Shown here one piece after another: positions 32,789 through 41,352 of a stretch of 64,000 bases of DNA (the stretch's first letter is position 1; every line of letters starts with the position of its first letter). The position numbers and the translations under genes were made by a program. The stretch is from positions 73,518-137,517 of the forward strand of contig JBBDWL010000066.1 in assembly GCA_040902895.1 (NCBI GenBank), read 5' to 3'. The notes under the pieces were generated by a model, which made no database searches, was not told where the DNA came from, and saw only the letters and a program-made list of their open reading frames with translations. Origin of the DNA: JALYRV01 sp040902895 (lineage in GTDB: Bacteria; Acidobacteriota; Vicinamibacteria; Vicinamibacterales; SCN-69-37).

Positions 32789-33960
32789 TGCAGCGGCACG
32801 ATCCGCCCGATACGGTCGTCGGCCGCGACCGGCGTCGTGCGGCCGTCGCGGTTGCTCGTGCAGAAGTAGAGCGCGCCGTCCGGCCCCGTGATCACGTCTC
32901 GAATGCGGCCGAATCGCCCGATGAAGAGGCCCTCTTGCGCGACAGGTCGCGTGGGATCGAGCGTATCGAGCACGACACGACGAATGTGCATGCCGCGAAG
33001 CGCCGCGAAGAAGATGTTGCCGCGCAGTGCGGGCATGCGCGGCGAGGTGTAGAACGACATGCCGGACGGCGCGATCGCGGGGGTGTAAAACAGTACCGGT
33101 GTGACCATGTCGGGCCGCGACTCGTCGGCCTCGATCACGGGCCAGCCGTAATTCGCGCCCGGGATAATCCGATTCAACTCGTCGTTGCCGCTGCCGCCAT
33201 GCTCGGTGGCCCACGTGTCGCCGGTCACGGGATTCCAGTCGATCCCCTGCGGATGGCGATGGCCCCACGTCCACACCGGCGACCCGAACGGATTGTCGAG
33301 CGGTGTGGTGCCATCGTCATTGATCCTGAGGATCTTTCCGCTCAATGACGCGAGCGTCTGCGAGAGGGCCGGATTCCCCGCGTCGCCGGTCGTGACATAG
33401 AGCTTTCGGTCGGGACCGAAGCGCAGACGCGCGCCGTCGTGATTGTTGGCAGCCGGGATGTTGTCGAGCAGAAGCGTCGCCTCGACGAATTCGTTGTTCG
33501 ACTCGCGCACGCGAATGACGCGATTGACCGGCTCGCCGTCCTGCCGCGTCGCGGTGTAAGCGACGTACGCCAGCCGATTCTGCGCGAAGTCGGGATGCAG
33601 CGCGATGCCGAGCACGCCGCCTTCGCCCACTGCCCGAACGTCGGCGAGCGTGAGCGCCGGCTGCGCGAGCAGCTGGCCGTTCTGTACGACGCGCACACGC
33701 CCGACCCGTTCGGTGAAAAACAGCCGGCCGTCGGGCGCGAAGGCCATGCTCCACGGCACGTCAAGATTGGAGAGGAGCACCTGGGCGCCGAGCCGCACGC
33801 CGTCACCGGTCGTCCAGGTTTCCAGAATGGGCACATTCGCCCAGGGATCGTTCGACTGCGGCGGAGGATTCGGCTGCCTGCGATCGCAGGCGGCTTGCGG
33901 CGCAAGAATCTGCGCGATCACGAACGTCGAGGCGAGCAGGAAAGGCTTCGTGGCGAACAC
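32785..33960 (-). CDS. PQQ-dependent sugar dehydrogenase
   Basis: A 391-residue exported protein from GTG at 33960, with AGGAG about 7 nt before. A signal peptide with a Cys near residue 25 precedes a six-bladed propeller like soluble glucose dehydrogenase/Gdh-type. It has GVLGIALHPDFAQNRLAYVA, AANNHDGARLRFGPD (catalytic His-like) and TWGHRHPQGIDWNP. It oxidises sugars or alcohols in the periplasm with PQQ as cofactor. The pairing with a Mur ligase is unusual. Confidence 0.83.
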   Translation of the reverse strand: MFATKPFLLASTFVIAQILAPQAACDRRQPNPPPQSNDPWANVPILETWTTGDGVRLGAQVLLSNLDVPWSMAFAPDGRLFFTERVGRVRVVQNGQLLAQPALTLADVRAVGEGGVLGIALHPDFAQNRLAYVAYTATRQDGEPVNRVIRVRESNNEFVEATLLLDNIPAANNHDGARLRFGPDRKLYVTTGDAGNPALSQTLASLSGKILRINDDGTTPLDNPFGSPVWTWGHRHPQGIDWNPVTGDTWATEHGGSGNDELNRIIPGANYGWPVIEADESRPDMVTPVLFYTPAIAPSGMSFYTSPRMPALRGNIFFAALRGMHIRRVVLDTLDPTRPVAQEGLFIGRFGRIRDVITGPDGALYFCTSNRDGRTTPVAADDRIGRIVPLQ

Positions 33961-33996
33961 AGCACACTCCTGCTTCGATTCTAGCGAACGCGGGGC

Positions 33997-35316
33997 CTAA
34001 AGAACTTCCGCGCCGGTGGCTGCCTCTCCAGCGGCGGCCTCCCGGCGGCCCGCCGCGACATTGACCTTCATCAGCAGGAACATGCCGATCACAAAGAACG
34101 GGATGAGCGTCAGGATGGCCGTGCGTGACGAGCCAAGCCCAGCCATGACCGCGAAAATCGCGGGGCCGAGCACGCCGGCATACCGCTCGAAGACACCGAA
34201 AAACGCGAAGAATTCAGAGGAGCGGTGCCGCGGAATCATGCTCGCGAACATCGATCGGCTCAGCCCCTGCGTGCCGCCCTGAATCATGCCGACGGCGCCG
34301 GCGAGCATGTAGAACTCGCGCGCGTCGTTCATGAAGTACGTGAAGATCACGATGCCCGTGTAGGCCGTGAGTCCAATCATGACGGCCTTCTTTGGGCCGA
34401 TGCGTCCCGCGAGCGCGCCAAACGCGAACGAACAGGGCACGCCGACGAACTGCACGAGCAGCAGCGCGCCAATCAGCGCGCTTTGATCGATGCCGACTTC
34501 AGCGCCGTAGATGGCGGCCATGCGAATGATCGTCTGGATGCCGTCGTTATAGAGAAAGAATGCGAGCAGCAGCAGCGACGCCTGACGATAGCGGCGCAGC
34601 TCGCGAAACGTCGACGCGAGCTGGCGCACGCTCTGCGCGAGCGCATCGCCCGCCGACATGCTCACCGCCGGCGCCACGCGAGGCTCGGGCACCCGGCGGA
34701 ACAGCGGCCACGAGAAGAGCACCCACCACGCCGCGACACTCACAAACGACAGGCGCGTGGCTACGCCGGCGTCGGAGATGCCGAACCATTGCGGCTGCTG
34801 AATCATCGCCAGATTCAGCCCGAGCAGGAGACCGCCGCCGAGATAACCGATGGCGTACCCGGCGGTCGAGACGCGGTCGAGCTCGTCGCCGCGCGCGATG
34901 TGGGGCAGCAGCGCTTCGTAAAAGACGATGCTGCCGGCGACGCCAACGTTGCCGATGACGAAGAGCACGAGCGCCAGCTTCCAGTCGCCTTCGTGAATGC
35001 CGTACATGGCCGCGGTGGCGCCGGCGCCGATGCCCAGAAAGATCCCGAGCAGCGGCTTCTTGAGTTTGCGCGTGTCGGCAAGCGCGCCCAGTACCGGCGC
35101 GACAATCGCCACGATGCATATGGCAATCGTCGTCGCCCAGGCGAAGCGGCTCGTCGCGACGCTGGCGGGAAGGTCGGCCGCGGCGACACGCTGGAAATAG
35201 ATCGGGAAGACGGCAGCGATGATCGTTGTCTGAAACGCCGAGTTCGCGAAGTCGTACAGCACCCAGGCTCGAAGCTCGGGGCGGTTGAGACCAAGTCTGG
35301 CGGCGATCCCCTGCAT
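33997..35316 (-). CDS. MFS transporter, UMF1 family
   Basis: A 439-residue membrane protein with about 12 helices. The N-terminus (ELRAWVLYDFANSAFQTTII) is the hallmark of the UMF1/Atg22-like family, and loops such as ADTRKLKKPLLGI are typical MFS motif A variants. It probably moves an amino acid or other small solute across the inner membrane. It is co-directional with neighbours, and no substrate can be named. Confidence 0.85.
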   Translation of the reverse strand: MQGIAARLGLNRPELRAWVLYDFANSAFQTTIIAAVFPIYFQRVAAADLPASVATSRFAWATTIAICIVAIVAPVLGALADTRKLKKPLLGIFLGIGAGATAAMYGIHEGDWKLALVLFVIGNVGVAGSIVFYEALLPHIARGDELDRVSTAGYAIGYLGGGLLLGLNLAMIQQPQWFGISDAGVATRLSFVSVAAWWVLFSWPLFRRVPEPRVAPAVSMSAGDALAQSVRQLASTFRELRRYRQASLLLLAFFLYNDGIQTIIRMAAIYGAEVGIDQSALIGALLLVQFVGVPCSFAFGALAGRIGPKKAVMIGLTAYTGIVIFTYFMNDAREFYMLAGAVGMIQGGTQGLSRSMFASMIPRHRSSEFFAFFGVFERYAGVLGPAIFAVMAGLGSSRTAILTLIPFFVIGMFLLMKVNVAAGRREAAAGEAATGAEVL

Positions 35317-35346
35317 AGATCTCCCTACAGCGCGGCTCGCACGGCG

Positions 35347-37644
35347 TTACCGAATCCCGGGAACAGGGGCGGCCAGCAGCGGACCGACGGGCATGACATA
35401 AAGCGAGCGCACCGACCATGCCGCGGTTGCACGAGGCATCCATGGCTCCGGTCCGGTCGCCGACTGCACGAACACCGCGGTGTCGCCGGCGCGCGTTTCG
35501 TCGGCGTTCGTCAACACGAGCCTCCACATGACGCCCTCGGGCGGCGGCGCTACGAATGTCGACCGCCACCGGTTGTTCGCGTTCGAAATCGTGCCGGGCA
35601 GGCTGGCGCGCACCGGCTTCACGCCTGGCGGCAGCATCAGTGTCACAAACGCCGACGGATCGTGCGGCCTCACGATGACCGTCATCTCCAGCGCCTCACC
35701 CACGCGCGACACCGATGCGCTCATCGTTGCCGGTGTTGCCGATGGCGTGGCGGTTGCGATGAACCTGAAGGGATACGGTAGCGGCGCCACCGGCACGGAT
35801 CGCGGCTCAGCGCCGAGGTCCGGCCGCCACTGCAGTCCCGGCGCCACGTCAACATCCAGTCCAGGCTCGTTGCCGCCGATCTCCCACATGGCCGTCCTGG
35901 TGCCATCGTCCTGCACGTAGCGCGCAAAGCGGCGCAGCGGATGACGATCGCTGTATGCGTCGCCGAAGTACGCCGCGAGCCCGGTGATCGCGAGCACGAT
36001 GATGCAGAACGTGCTGAAGATCGACGGGCGTGCCAGCCGCGACGATCCGGCGGTGACCGCGGCGATGAACGGCGGCACGATGAACAGGCCCGCGATCGCA
36101 AGAATCGCAGGAAACGCCCAGATGGGCGCGACGATGGCGAGACGTCCGAGCAGCGCGTTCGCATAGAACAGCAGATCGATGGCGTTGCGCAGCCAGATGC
36201 TCGCGGCGATGGCCAGCACGATGATGGAACCGATGCGAACGGCGGTGCCGACGTGCAGCGGCATCGCCAGAAACAGGACGCCTGCCGCAAGCAGCGGCAC
36301 CGTGGCCAGGTGCGCGGCGCCTGGCGCGAACCACATGGCCGCGGCCGCAGCGGCAATCCAGAAAGGAAGCGCGACAGACCACACGGCCGCGGGATGCCGT
36401 TCGCTGTGCATGCGTCCGGGCAGCATCGCGCCGGCGCGGCTCAGAAGCCATCCGGCGGCAATGCCGGCGCTCACCATGAACGCGGCAGCACGCCCCATCT
36501 GGCCGTACCACGGGTGATAGACCTCGCGCGTCGCGCGCAGCAGCCAGATCGCGCCCACCATCGCCGCGATGACGGCAGCCGCACCGATCAGCACCCACGC
36601 AGCCGTGAAGATGAACCGGAAGACGCCCGTGGTGCGCACCGCGGCAATCGTGGCGCGCAGCCAGGCGAGTACGCCCAGCACGATCGCCACAACACCGATC
36701 ACGAGCGCCGTCACCGGGCCGTAGCTCAGCGCCCATTCGCCCGCTACGTCGAAGTAGATGGCATCGGGCATCGTGCGGCGGCGAAGGTCGCGTCCGTCGA
36801 GGGCCGTCGCGATGGCGATGACATTCTCGCCGGCAGTCGTCAGGGAATCATCATCCAGACGCGCCGCGGTATCACGGTCGGTGTGATACGCCGAGCTGTC
36901 GCCGATGATGGCGAAGTTGAGCCCTGGGATACCGGAGCGTTTGAGAATGCTGAAGTCCGTGTCGTTCGGTGTGCGTTTGTAGATCTCGGCCGCGAACGAC
37001 GCGCCGCGCGGAAAGGGCGCGTGCCGCGCCCACACGCTGGTCAGCCATCGGGTGCCCGGGCCCGTCTCGAACAACAGCGCCGGCCCGCTCGAGCCGACCG
37101 CCTCGACGTTCATGTACGCCGCGATGCGATCGCGGATGGCCGGATCGCTCATCGCGCCCGCAGCGCCGAGCAATCCGCTTTCCTCGCTGTCGGTGAGCAG
37201 CACCATCAGCGAGTGCCGCATGGGCGCCGCAGCCAGCACGCGCGCCGCTTCGACCGCGACGGCCGTTCCGAATGCGTTGTCGCCCGCGCCGGGGCCGTCG
37301 GCCACCGAGTCATAGTGGGCGACGAGGGCAATGGCGTCGCTGGTTGGTCCCTGCCGGATCGCCACGATGTTCGAGACGCGGCCGGCGATGCCGAGATCGG
37401 GGCGGCGCGCGTCGGTATCCTGCACGCGCACCTGCATCCCCGCGAGCTGCAGCTGATCGACCAGATACTCGCGCGCGCGGCGGTTGGCCTCGGATCCGGC
37501 CGGTCTCGATCCAATCGTCTCGGCCAGCATGTTCACGTGGACGCGGGCGTTGGAGGTGACGAAGCGATCTCCGGCCGGACCACAGGCGGCGATGGCGGCG
37601 ACAGAGAGCATGAGACAGGAAATCCGGCCGGCAAGACGACGCAT
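35347..37644 (-). CDS. M28-family peptidase with C-terminal membrane helices
   Basis: A 765-residue protein from the ATG at 37644. A GTG at 37662 lies immediately after the hisA stop. A lipobox-like signal end (IAACGPAG) is followed by the Zn aminopeptidase domain: ALVAHYDSVADGPGAGDNAF (His and Asp ligands), LTDSEESGLLGA (Glu pair), YMNVEAVGSSG and SSAYHTDRDT (final His). From about residue 310 there are eight or nine membrane helices, then a C-terminal periplasmic domain. The arrangement resembles the Fxna/ERMP1 type of membrane M28 peptidase. It follows the his operon without a gap. Confidence 0.85.
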   Translation of the reverse strand: MRRLAGRISCLMLSVAAIAACGPAGDRFVTSNARVHVNMLAETIGSRPAGSEANRRAREYLVDQLQLAGMQVRVQDTDARRPDLGIAGRVSNIVAIRQGPTSDAIALVAHYDSVADGPGAGDNAFGTAVAVEAARVLAAAPMRHSLMVLLTDSEESGLLGAAGAMSDPAIRDRIAAYMNVEAVGSSGPALLFETGPGTRWLTSVWARHAPFPRGASFAAEIYKRTPNDTDFSILKRSGIPGLNFAIIGDSSAYHTDRDTAARLDDDSLTTAGENVIAIATALDGRDLRRRTMPDAIYFDVAGEWALSYGPVTALVIGVVAIVLGVLAWLRATIAAVRTTGVFRFIFTAAWVLIGAAAVIAAMVGAIWLLRATREVYHPWYGQMGRAAAFMVSAGIAAGWLLSRAGAMLPGRMHSERHPAAVWSVALPFWIAAAAAAMWFAPGAAHLATVPLLAAGVLFLAMPLHVGTAVRIGSIIVLAIAASIWLRNAIDLLFYANALLGRLAIVAPIWAFPAILAIAGLFIVPPFIAAVTAGSSRLARPSIFSTFCIIVLAITGLAAYFGDAYSDRHPLRRFARYVQDDGTRTAMWEIGGNEPGLDVDVAPGLQWRPDLGAEPRSVPVAPLPYPFRFIATATPSATPATMSASVSRVGEALEMTVIVRPHDPSAFVTLMLPPGVKPVRASLPGTISNANNRWRSTFVAPPPEGVMWRLVLTNADETRAGDTAVFVQSATGPEPWMPRATAAWSVRSLYVMPVGPLLAAPVPGIR

Positions 37645-37662
37645 CGGCAGACAGCCTACCAC

Positions 37663-38337
37663 TCACACCTGCAGCTTGCCTGTGTAGATCGCCATGCCGA
37701 CCACCGCGTCGGCGCCGATGCGGTCGAGAGCATCGATCTCTTCCGACGATCGAATGCCGCCGGCCGCGATGAAGCGGCGCGGCGTCAGGGCGCGCAGGCG
37801 GCGGATCTCGGCCAGATCGATCCCGCCGAGCGTGCCTTCGGTGTCGACGAGCGTGCAGAGGAACGTCCCGGCGAAAGGATCGAGCGCGCGGATGGCGGCG
37901 CCGGTCGCGAGGCCCGTCCGCTGCTTCCATCCGCCAGAAACGACTTCACCTTCGCGGCTGTCGACCGCAGCGATGAGCGAATCGACACCGACCGCGACGC
38001 TGAATGCAGCCGCAGCCCTGGTGTTCGCGGCGCCGGCAGCGAAGAGCGCGGATCCGGCGATGACGCGATGTGCGCCGGCGTCGATCTTGGCGCGAGCGCG
38101 CTCCGGTGTGCGGATGCCTCCGCCGACCTGACACGGCAGCGCGCACATCACGCGCGCCATGAGCGCATCGTTGCTGCCAAAGCCGAGGGCTGCATCGAGA
38201 TCGATCAGCTGCACGATCGGAAACGACCGAAAGCGGTCGATCCAATAGTCGATGTCGGAATCTTCAATGGCCGTGCGATCACCTTGCACGAGCTGCACGA
38301 CCTTGCCGCCTTTCAGATCGATGGACGGGATCAACAT
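37663..38337 (-). CDS. hisA: Phosphoribosyl-formimino aminoimidazole carboxamide isomerase
   Basis: A 224-residue (beta/alpha)8 enzyme of histidine biosynthesis that isomerises ProFAR to PRFAR. The catalytic Asp is in IPSIDLKGGKVV (about 8), and TLVDTEGTLGG carries the second Asp. Phosphate-binding glycines are in QVGGGIRTPE and IAAGGIRSSEE. It starts within the hisF 3' end (7-bp overlap) and is the last gene of the operon. Confidence 0.93.
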   Translation of the reverse strand: MLIPSIDLKGGKVVQLVQGDRTAIEDSDIDYWIDRFRSFPIVQLIDLDAALGFGSNDALMARVMCALPCQVGGGIRTPERARAKIDAGAHRVIAGSALFAAGAANTRAAAAFSVAVGVDSLIAAVDSREGEVVSGGWKQRTGLATGAAIRALDPFAGTFLCTLVDTEGTLGGIDLAEIRRLRALTPRRFIAAGGIRSSEEIDALDRIGADAVVGMAIYTGKLQV

Positions 38338-39128
38338 GACGGGGGATTTGGTGATCTCGTGATCTGGTGATCTGGTGATCTCATTGGTATGCCGCGGGCG
38401 GCGAGGTATGACTTCAGGCCCGCGATCGATTCCTCCGAGAAATGGAAGATCGATGCGGCGAGCGCGGCGTCGGCACGGCCCGCGGTGAACACGTCGAGGA
38501 AATGTTCACGCGACCCTGCACCGCCCGAAGCAATGACTGGAATCGGCACGGCCGCAGACACGCGCGCCGTCAGAGATGTGTCGAACCCGGTGCGGGTGCC
38601 GTCGCGGTCGATGGACGTCAGCAGAATTTCGCCGGCGCCCCTGGCGCACGCCTCGCGGGCCCACTCGACCGCATCGCGGCCGGTCGGCGTCGTTGCGCTG
38701 CGCGCGTAGACAAATTGAGACCCGTCCCCATTTTTTGCATCTATCGCCACGACGACTGCCTGGCTGCCGTAGCGCGCGGCGATTTCTGCGATCAGGGCGG
38801 GCGAGGCCAGCGCGGCGCTGTTGAGGGCCACTTTGTCCGCGCCCGCGTCGAACATCGCCGCCGCATCGCCGATCGTACGGATGCCACCGCCGACGGTCAG
38901 GGGAATGAAGAGCCGCGCCGCGACAGCCTCGATCGTCGCGGCGAGCGCACGCCGCGACTCGACTGTGGCGCTGACGTCGAGGATGACGACCTCGTCGATC
39001 CCTTCCGCGTCATATCGCGCGGCCAGTTCGGCCGGATCGCCGGCGTCGCGCAGCGCGAGAAAGTTCGTGCCTTTGACCGCACGGCCATCGCGCGTATCCA
39101 GACAGGCGATCAGGCGCTTACAGAGCAT
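38331..39128 (-). CDS. hisF: Imidazole glycerol phosphate synthase, cyclase subunit
   Basis: A 265-residue (beta/alpha)8 protein that works with HisH to make IGP and AICAR. Catalytic Asp in LIACLDTRDG (about 11) and in LTSIDRDGTRTGF, and glycines in LTVGGGIRTIGD, are all present. The normal end is near LAARGIPMR. The last residues (SPDHQITRSPNPPSC) come from a tandem 8-mer repeat and are an added tail. It overlaps hisH by 11 bp. Confidence 0.93.
   Translation of the reverse strand: MLCKRLIACLDTRDGRAVKGTNFLALRDAGDPAELAARYDAEGIDEVVILDVSATVESRRALAATIEAVAARLFIPLTVGGGIRTIGDAAAMFDAGADKVALNSAALASPALIAEIAARYGSQAVVVAIDAKNGDGSQFVYARSATTPTGRDAVEWAREACARGAGEILLTSIDRDGTRTGFDTSLTARVSAAVPIPVIASGGAGSREHFLDVFTAGRADAALAASIFHFSEESIAGLKSYLAARGIPMRSPDHQITRSPNPPSC
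38345..38381 (+). repeat. Tandem 8-mer repeat in the hisF tail
   Basis: Copies of GATCTGGT and close variants in tandem read on the plus strand. The same unit occurs in inverse orientation before hisH (39709-39737) and before the hydroxy-acid oxidase (46557-46593). Confidence 0.7.
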
Positions 39129-39714
39129 GGCTGGCGACCCAGTTCTTCAGCAGTCTGAGACCGACCTGGCCAGATTTTTCGGGATGGAACTGCATGCCGG
39201 CCACCACGCCGCGTTCGACGACGCTGGCGAAGACATCGCCGTGCTCGGTGCTGGCGACGGTGTCGGCGCCCACCGGTGCGGCATAGCTGTGGGTGAAGTA
39301 CGCCTCGGCGCCGGCGTCAACGCCGTCCAGCAGCGAAGAAGCGCTGACCGCGTCGAGCGAGTTCCAGCCGACGTGCGGCAGCTTCACCGCGCCTGTCAGC
39401 CGGCGGACACGGCCGTCGAAGATGCCGAGTCCGTCAACGTCAGGCGCCTCGTCGCTGCCCGCGTACAGCCACTGCATTCCGAGGCAGATGCCGAGAAGCG
39501 GAACGCCGCGGCCCATCGCGTCGCGCACCGCGGCGCGCCACTCCGCACCGAGCGACCTCGTGGCATCGAAGTGTCCGACGCCTGGCACGACGACGCCGGT
39601 GGCGGCTGTGAGCTCCGCCGGCGCGCGCACGACGCGCGGTTCTGCGCCGGTCGCGCGCAGGCCCTTCATCACCGACGCAAGATTGCCGGCTCCATAATCA
39701 ACGATACAGATCAC
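39118..39714 (-). CDS. hisH: Imidazole glycerol phosphate synthase, glutamine amidotransferase subunit
   Basis: A 198-residue class I amidotransferase. The nucleophile Cys is in GICLGMQWLYAGS and the His/Glu pair is in MQFHPEKSGQVG. It supplies ammonia to HisF. I take the GTG at 39714 (GTG ATC TGT ATC GTT GAT) as start; a TTG lies just before it. Both the start codon and the leader come from tandem 8-mer repeat DNA, with no clear ribosome-binding site. Confidence 0.93.
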   Translation of the reverse strand: MICIVDYGAGNLASVMKGLRATGAEPRVVRAPAELTAATGVVVPGVGHFDATRSLGAEWRAAVRDAMGRGVPLLGICLGMQWLYAGSDEAPDVDGLGIFDGRVRRLTGAVKLPHVGWNSLDAVSASSLLDGVDAGAEAYFTHSYAAPVGADTVASTEHGDVFASVVERGVVAGMQFHPEKSGQVGLRLLKNWVASHAL

Positions 39715-39737
39715 CAAATCACCAGATCACCAGATCC
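39709..39737 (-). repeat. Tandem 8-mer repeat between hisB and hisH
   Basis: On the transcribed strand it reads GATCTGGT in tandem and contains the hisH GTG. It fills the 28-bp gap between the hisB stop and hisH. It is an inverted copy of the unit at 38345-38381, so hisF and hisH lie between inverted copies. Confidence 0.7.
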
Positions 39738-39742
39738 ACAAC

Positions 39743-40330
39743 TCACAAGAGTCCCTTGGTGCTGGGAAGGTTCTTTCGCAATTGACGGTCTTTCGAGACG
39801 GCAACCCGCAGTGCCCGCGCGAATGCCTTGAAGACCGCTTCGATCTGATGGTGACTCGAACGCCCGTGCAGCACTTTGATGTGAACGTTGGCCCGCGCGG
39901 CGGATGCGAACCCTTCGAAGAAATCGTGGACGAGCTCGGTATCGAGATCGCCGACGCGCCGCACTCGAGCGCGCAGGTCGATGACGGCATGCGGCCGCCC
40001 CGAAAGATCGATGGCGGCCACGGCCAGCGTCTCGTCCATCGGCATGATGAAGTATCCGGCGCGGTTGATCCCGCGCTTGTCGCCGAGCGCAGCGGCGACC
40101 GCCTCGCCGAGCGCAATGCCTGTGTCTTCGACGGTGTGATGCTGATCGACGTCGAGATCGCCGTCGACCTCGAGGTCGAGATCGAAGCCGCCGTGCCGCG
40201 CGACGAGCTCGAGCATGTGGTCGAGAAAGCGGATGCCAGTGCGCACCCGATAGCGTCCGCGGCCGTCGAGCCGCAGCTTGAGCGCGATCCGGGTTTCCGA
40301 CGTGTTGCGCGAGATCGCGGCGCGTCTCAC
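39743..40330 (-). CDS. hisB: Imidazoleglycerol-phosphate dehydratase
   Basis: A 195-residue monofunctional dehydratase. I chose the GTG at 40330, which overlaps the hisC stop by GTGA. Metal-binding His clusters are in RFLDHMLELVARHGG, VDQHHTVEDTGIALG and SSHHQIEAVFK. No phosphatase domain is fused, so histidinol-phosphatase must be encoded elsewhere. Confidence 0.92.
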   Translation of the reverse strand: MRRAAISRNTSETRIALKLRLDGRGRYRVRTGIRFLDHMLELVARHGGFDLDLEVDGDLDVDQHHTVEDTGIALGEAVAAALGDKRGINRAGYFIMPMDETLAVAAIDLSGRPHAVIDLRARVRRVGDLDTELVHDFFEGFASAARANVHIKVLHGRSSHHQIEAVFKAFARALRVAVSKDRQLRKNLPSTKGLL

Positions 40331-41352
40331 AGCACCTCCGCCAGCGCCGCCAGGCACCGGGCCGTGTGGTCTGTCAGTCCGGCGGTGATGCGCACGCACC
40401 CTGCACACCCGGGCTGCGACGACCGATCGCGGATGAAGATGCCCTTCGCGGCGAGCGCACGTACGGCATCGCTCGCGTCATCGCCAAGACGCACCAGCAC
40501 GAAGTTTGCCTCGCTCGCGTAATGCTCGATGCCGCGTACGTCGCAGAAGTCATAGATGATCTGCCGGGACGCTCGAGACTCGCGAACGTAACTCTCGCGC
40601 CACCCATGGTCGCGAATCGCCGCGCGCAACGCGGCGGCGGCGGCGACGTTCAATGTGTAGGGCGGCACCATCTCGCGGATGGGGGCGAGGGTCTCCGGAT
40701 GGGCGATCAGGCAGCCGGCCCGAAGCGCAGCCAGGCCGTATGCCTTTGCGAATGTCCGTCCAACGATCAGGCTCCGATGTGTGTCGAGGAATGGCACGAC
40801 GCTTTCGCCGCCGAAGTCGATGTAGGCCTCGTCGACGAGCACGGTCACGTGCGGCGCCTCCGCGGCCAGCGCCGCAATCGTGGCGGCCGCCACACTGCGG
40901 CCCGTTGGATTGTCCGGATTGGTGAGATAGAGCAGCGTGGTGCGCCCGTTCAGCGCTTCCCGGATCTCCTCGACGGGAAACTCGAAGTCGCGGCGCGGCC
41001 GAATTCGCACCGCGTCGCCCCCTGCTGCCTTCGTGCATGCCGCATACATCTCGAATGCCGGCTCGAGAATGACGCTGCGACGCGTCCCTTCCGCGTCTGG
41101 ACGCAGCGCCAGCGCCGACACGAGATGCAGGCCGTCATCCAATCCGTTGACGAGCACGATCCGGGACCGGTCCACACCCAGATGCGCGGCCGTCTCGCGC
41201 TCCACATCGTCGTACGGGGGATAGAAGGCGATATCTTCCGCGGTGAGCGCCCGCAGGGCCTCGAGCACCGCGGGAGAGCAGCCGCCGGTGTTCTCATTCA
41301 AGTGCAGGCGCAGGCCGCGGCCGGCGTCGGGCACGCGCTCGTATGTGCTCAT
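40327..41352 (-). CDS. hisC: Histidinol-phosphate aminotransferase
   Basis: A 341-residue PLP-dependent class I/II aminotransferase. The PLP lysine is in RTFAKAYGLAALRAG, and LYLTNPDNPTGRSV and VLVDEAYIDFGG are the conserved PLP-site strands. The ATG overlaps the hisD stop by ATGA. It converts imidazole acetol phosphate to histidinol phosphate. Confidence 0.92.
   Translation of the reverse strand: MSTYERVPDAGRGLRLHLNENTGGCSPAVLEALRALTAEDIAFYPPYDDVERETAAHLGVDRSRIVLVNGLDDGLHLVSALALRPDAEGTRRSVILEPAFEMYAACTKAAGGDAVRIRPRRDFEFPVEEIREALNGRTTLLYLTNPDNPTGRSVAAATIAALAAEAPHVTVLVDEAYIDFGGESVVPFLDTHRSLIVGRTFAKAYGLAALRAGCLIAHPETLAPIREMVPPYTLNVAAAAALRAAIRDHGWRESYVRESRASRQIIYDFCDVRGIEHYASEANFVLVRLGDDASDAVRALAAKGIFIRDRSSQPGCAGCVRITAGLTDHTARCLAALAEVL

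Noticed and set aside
34225..35781. 518-codon plus-strand frame opposite the UMF1 transporter
   Set aside because: Composition typical of antisense to a membrane protein; no supporting signals.
35941..38370. 809-codon plus-strand frame opposite the M28 peptidase and hisA
   Set aside because: Low-complexity Arg/Asp/His composition with no motif; a shadow of the real minus-strand genes.
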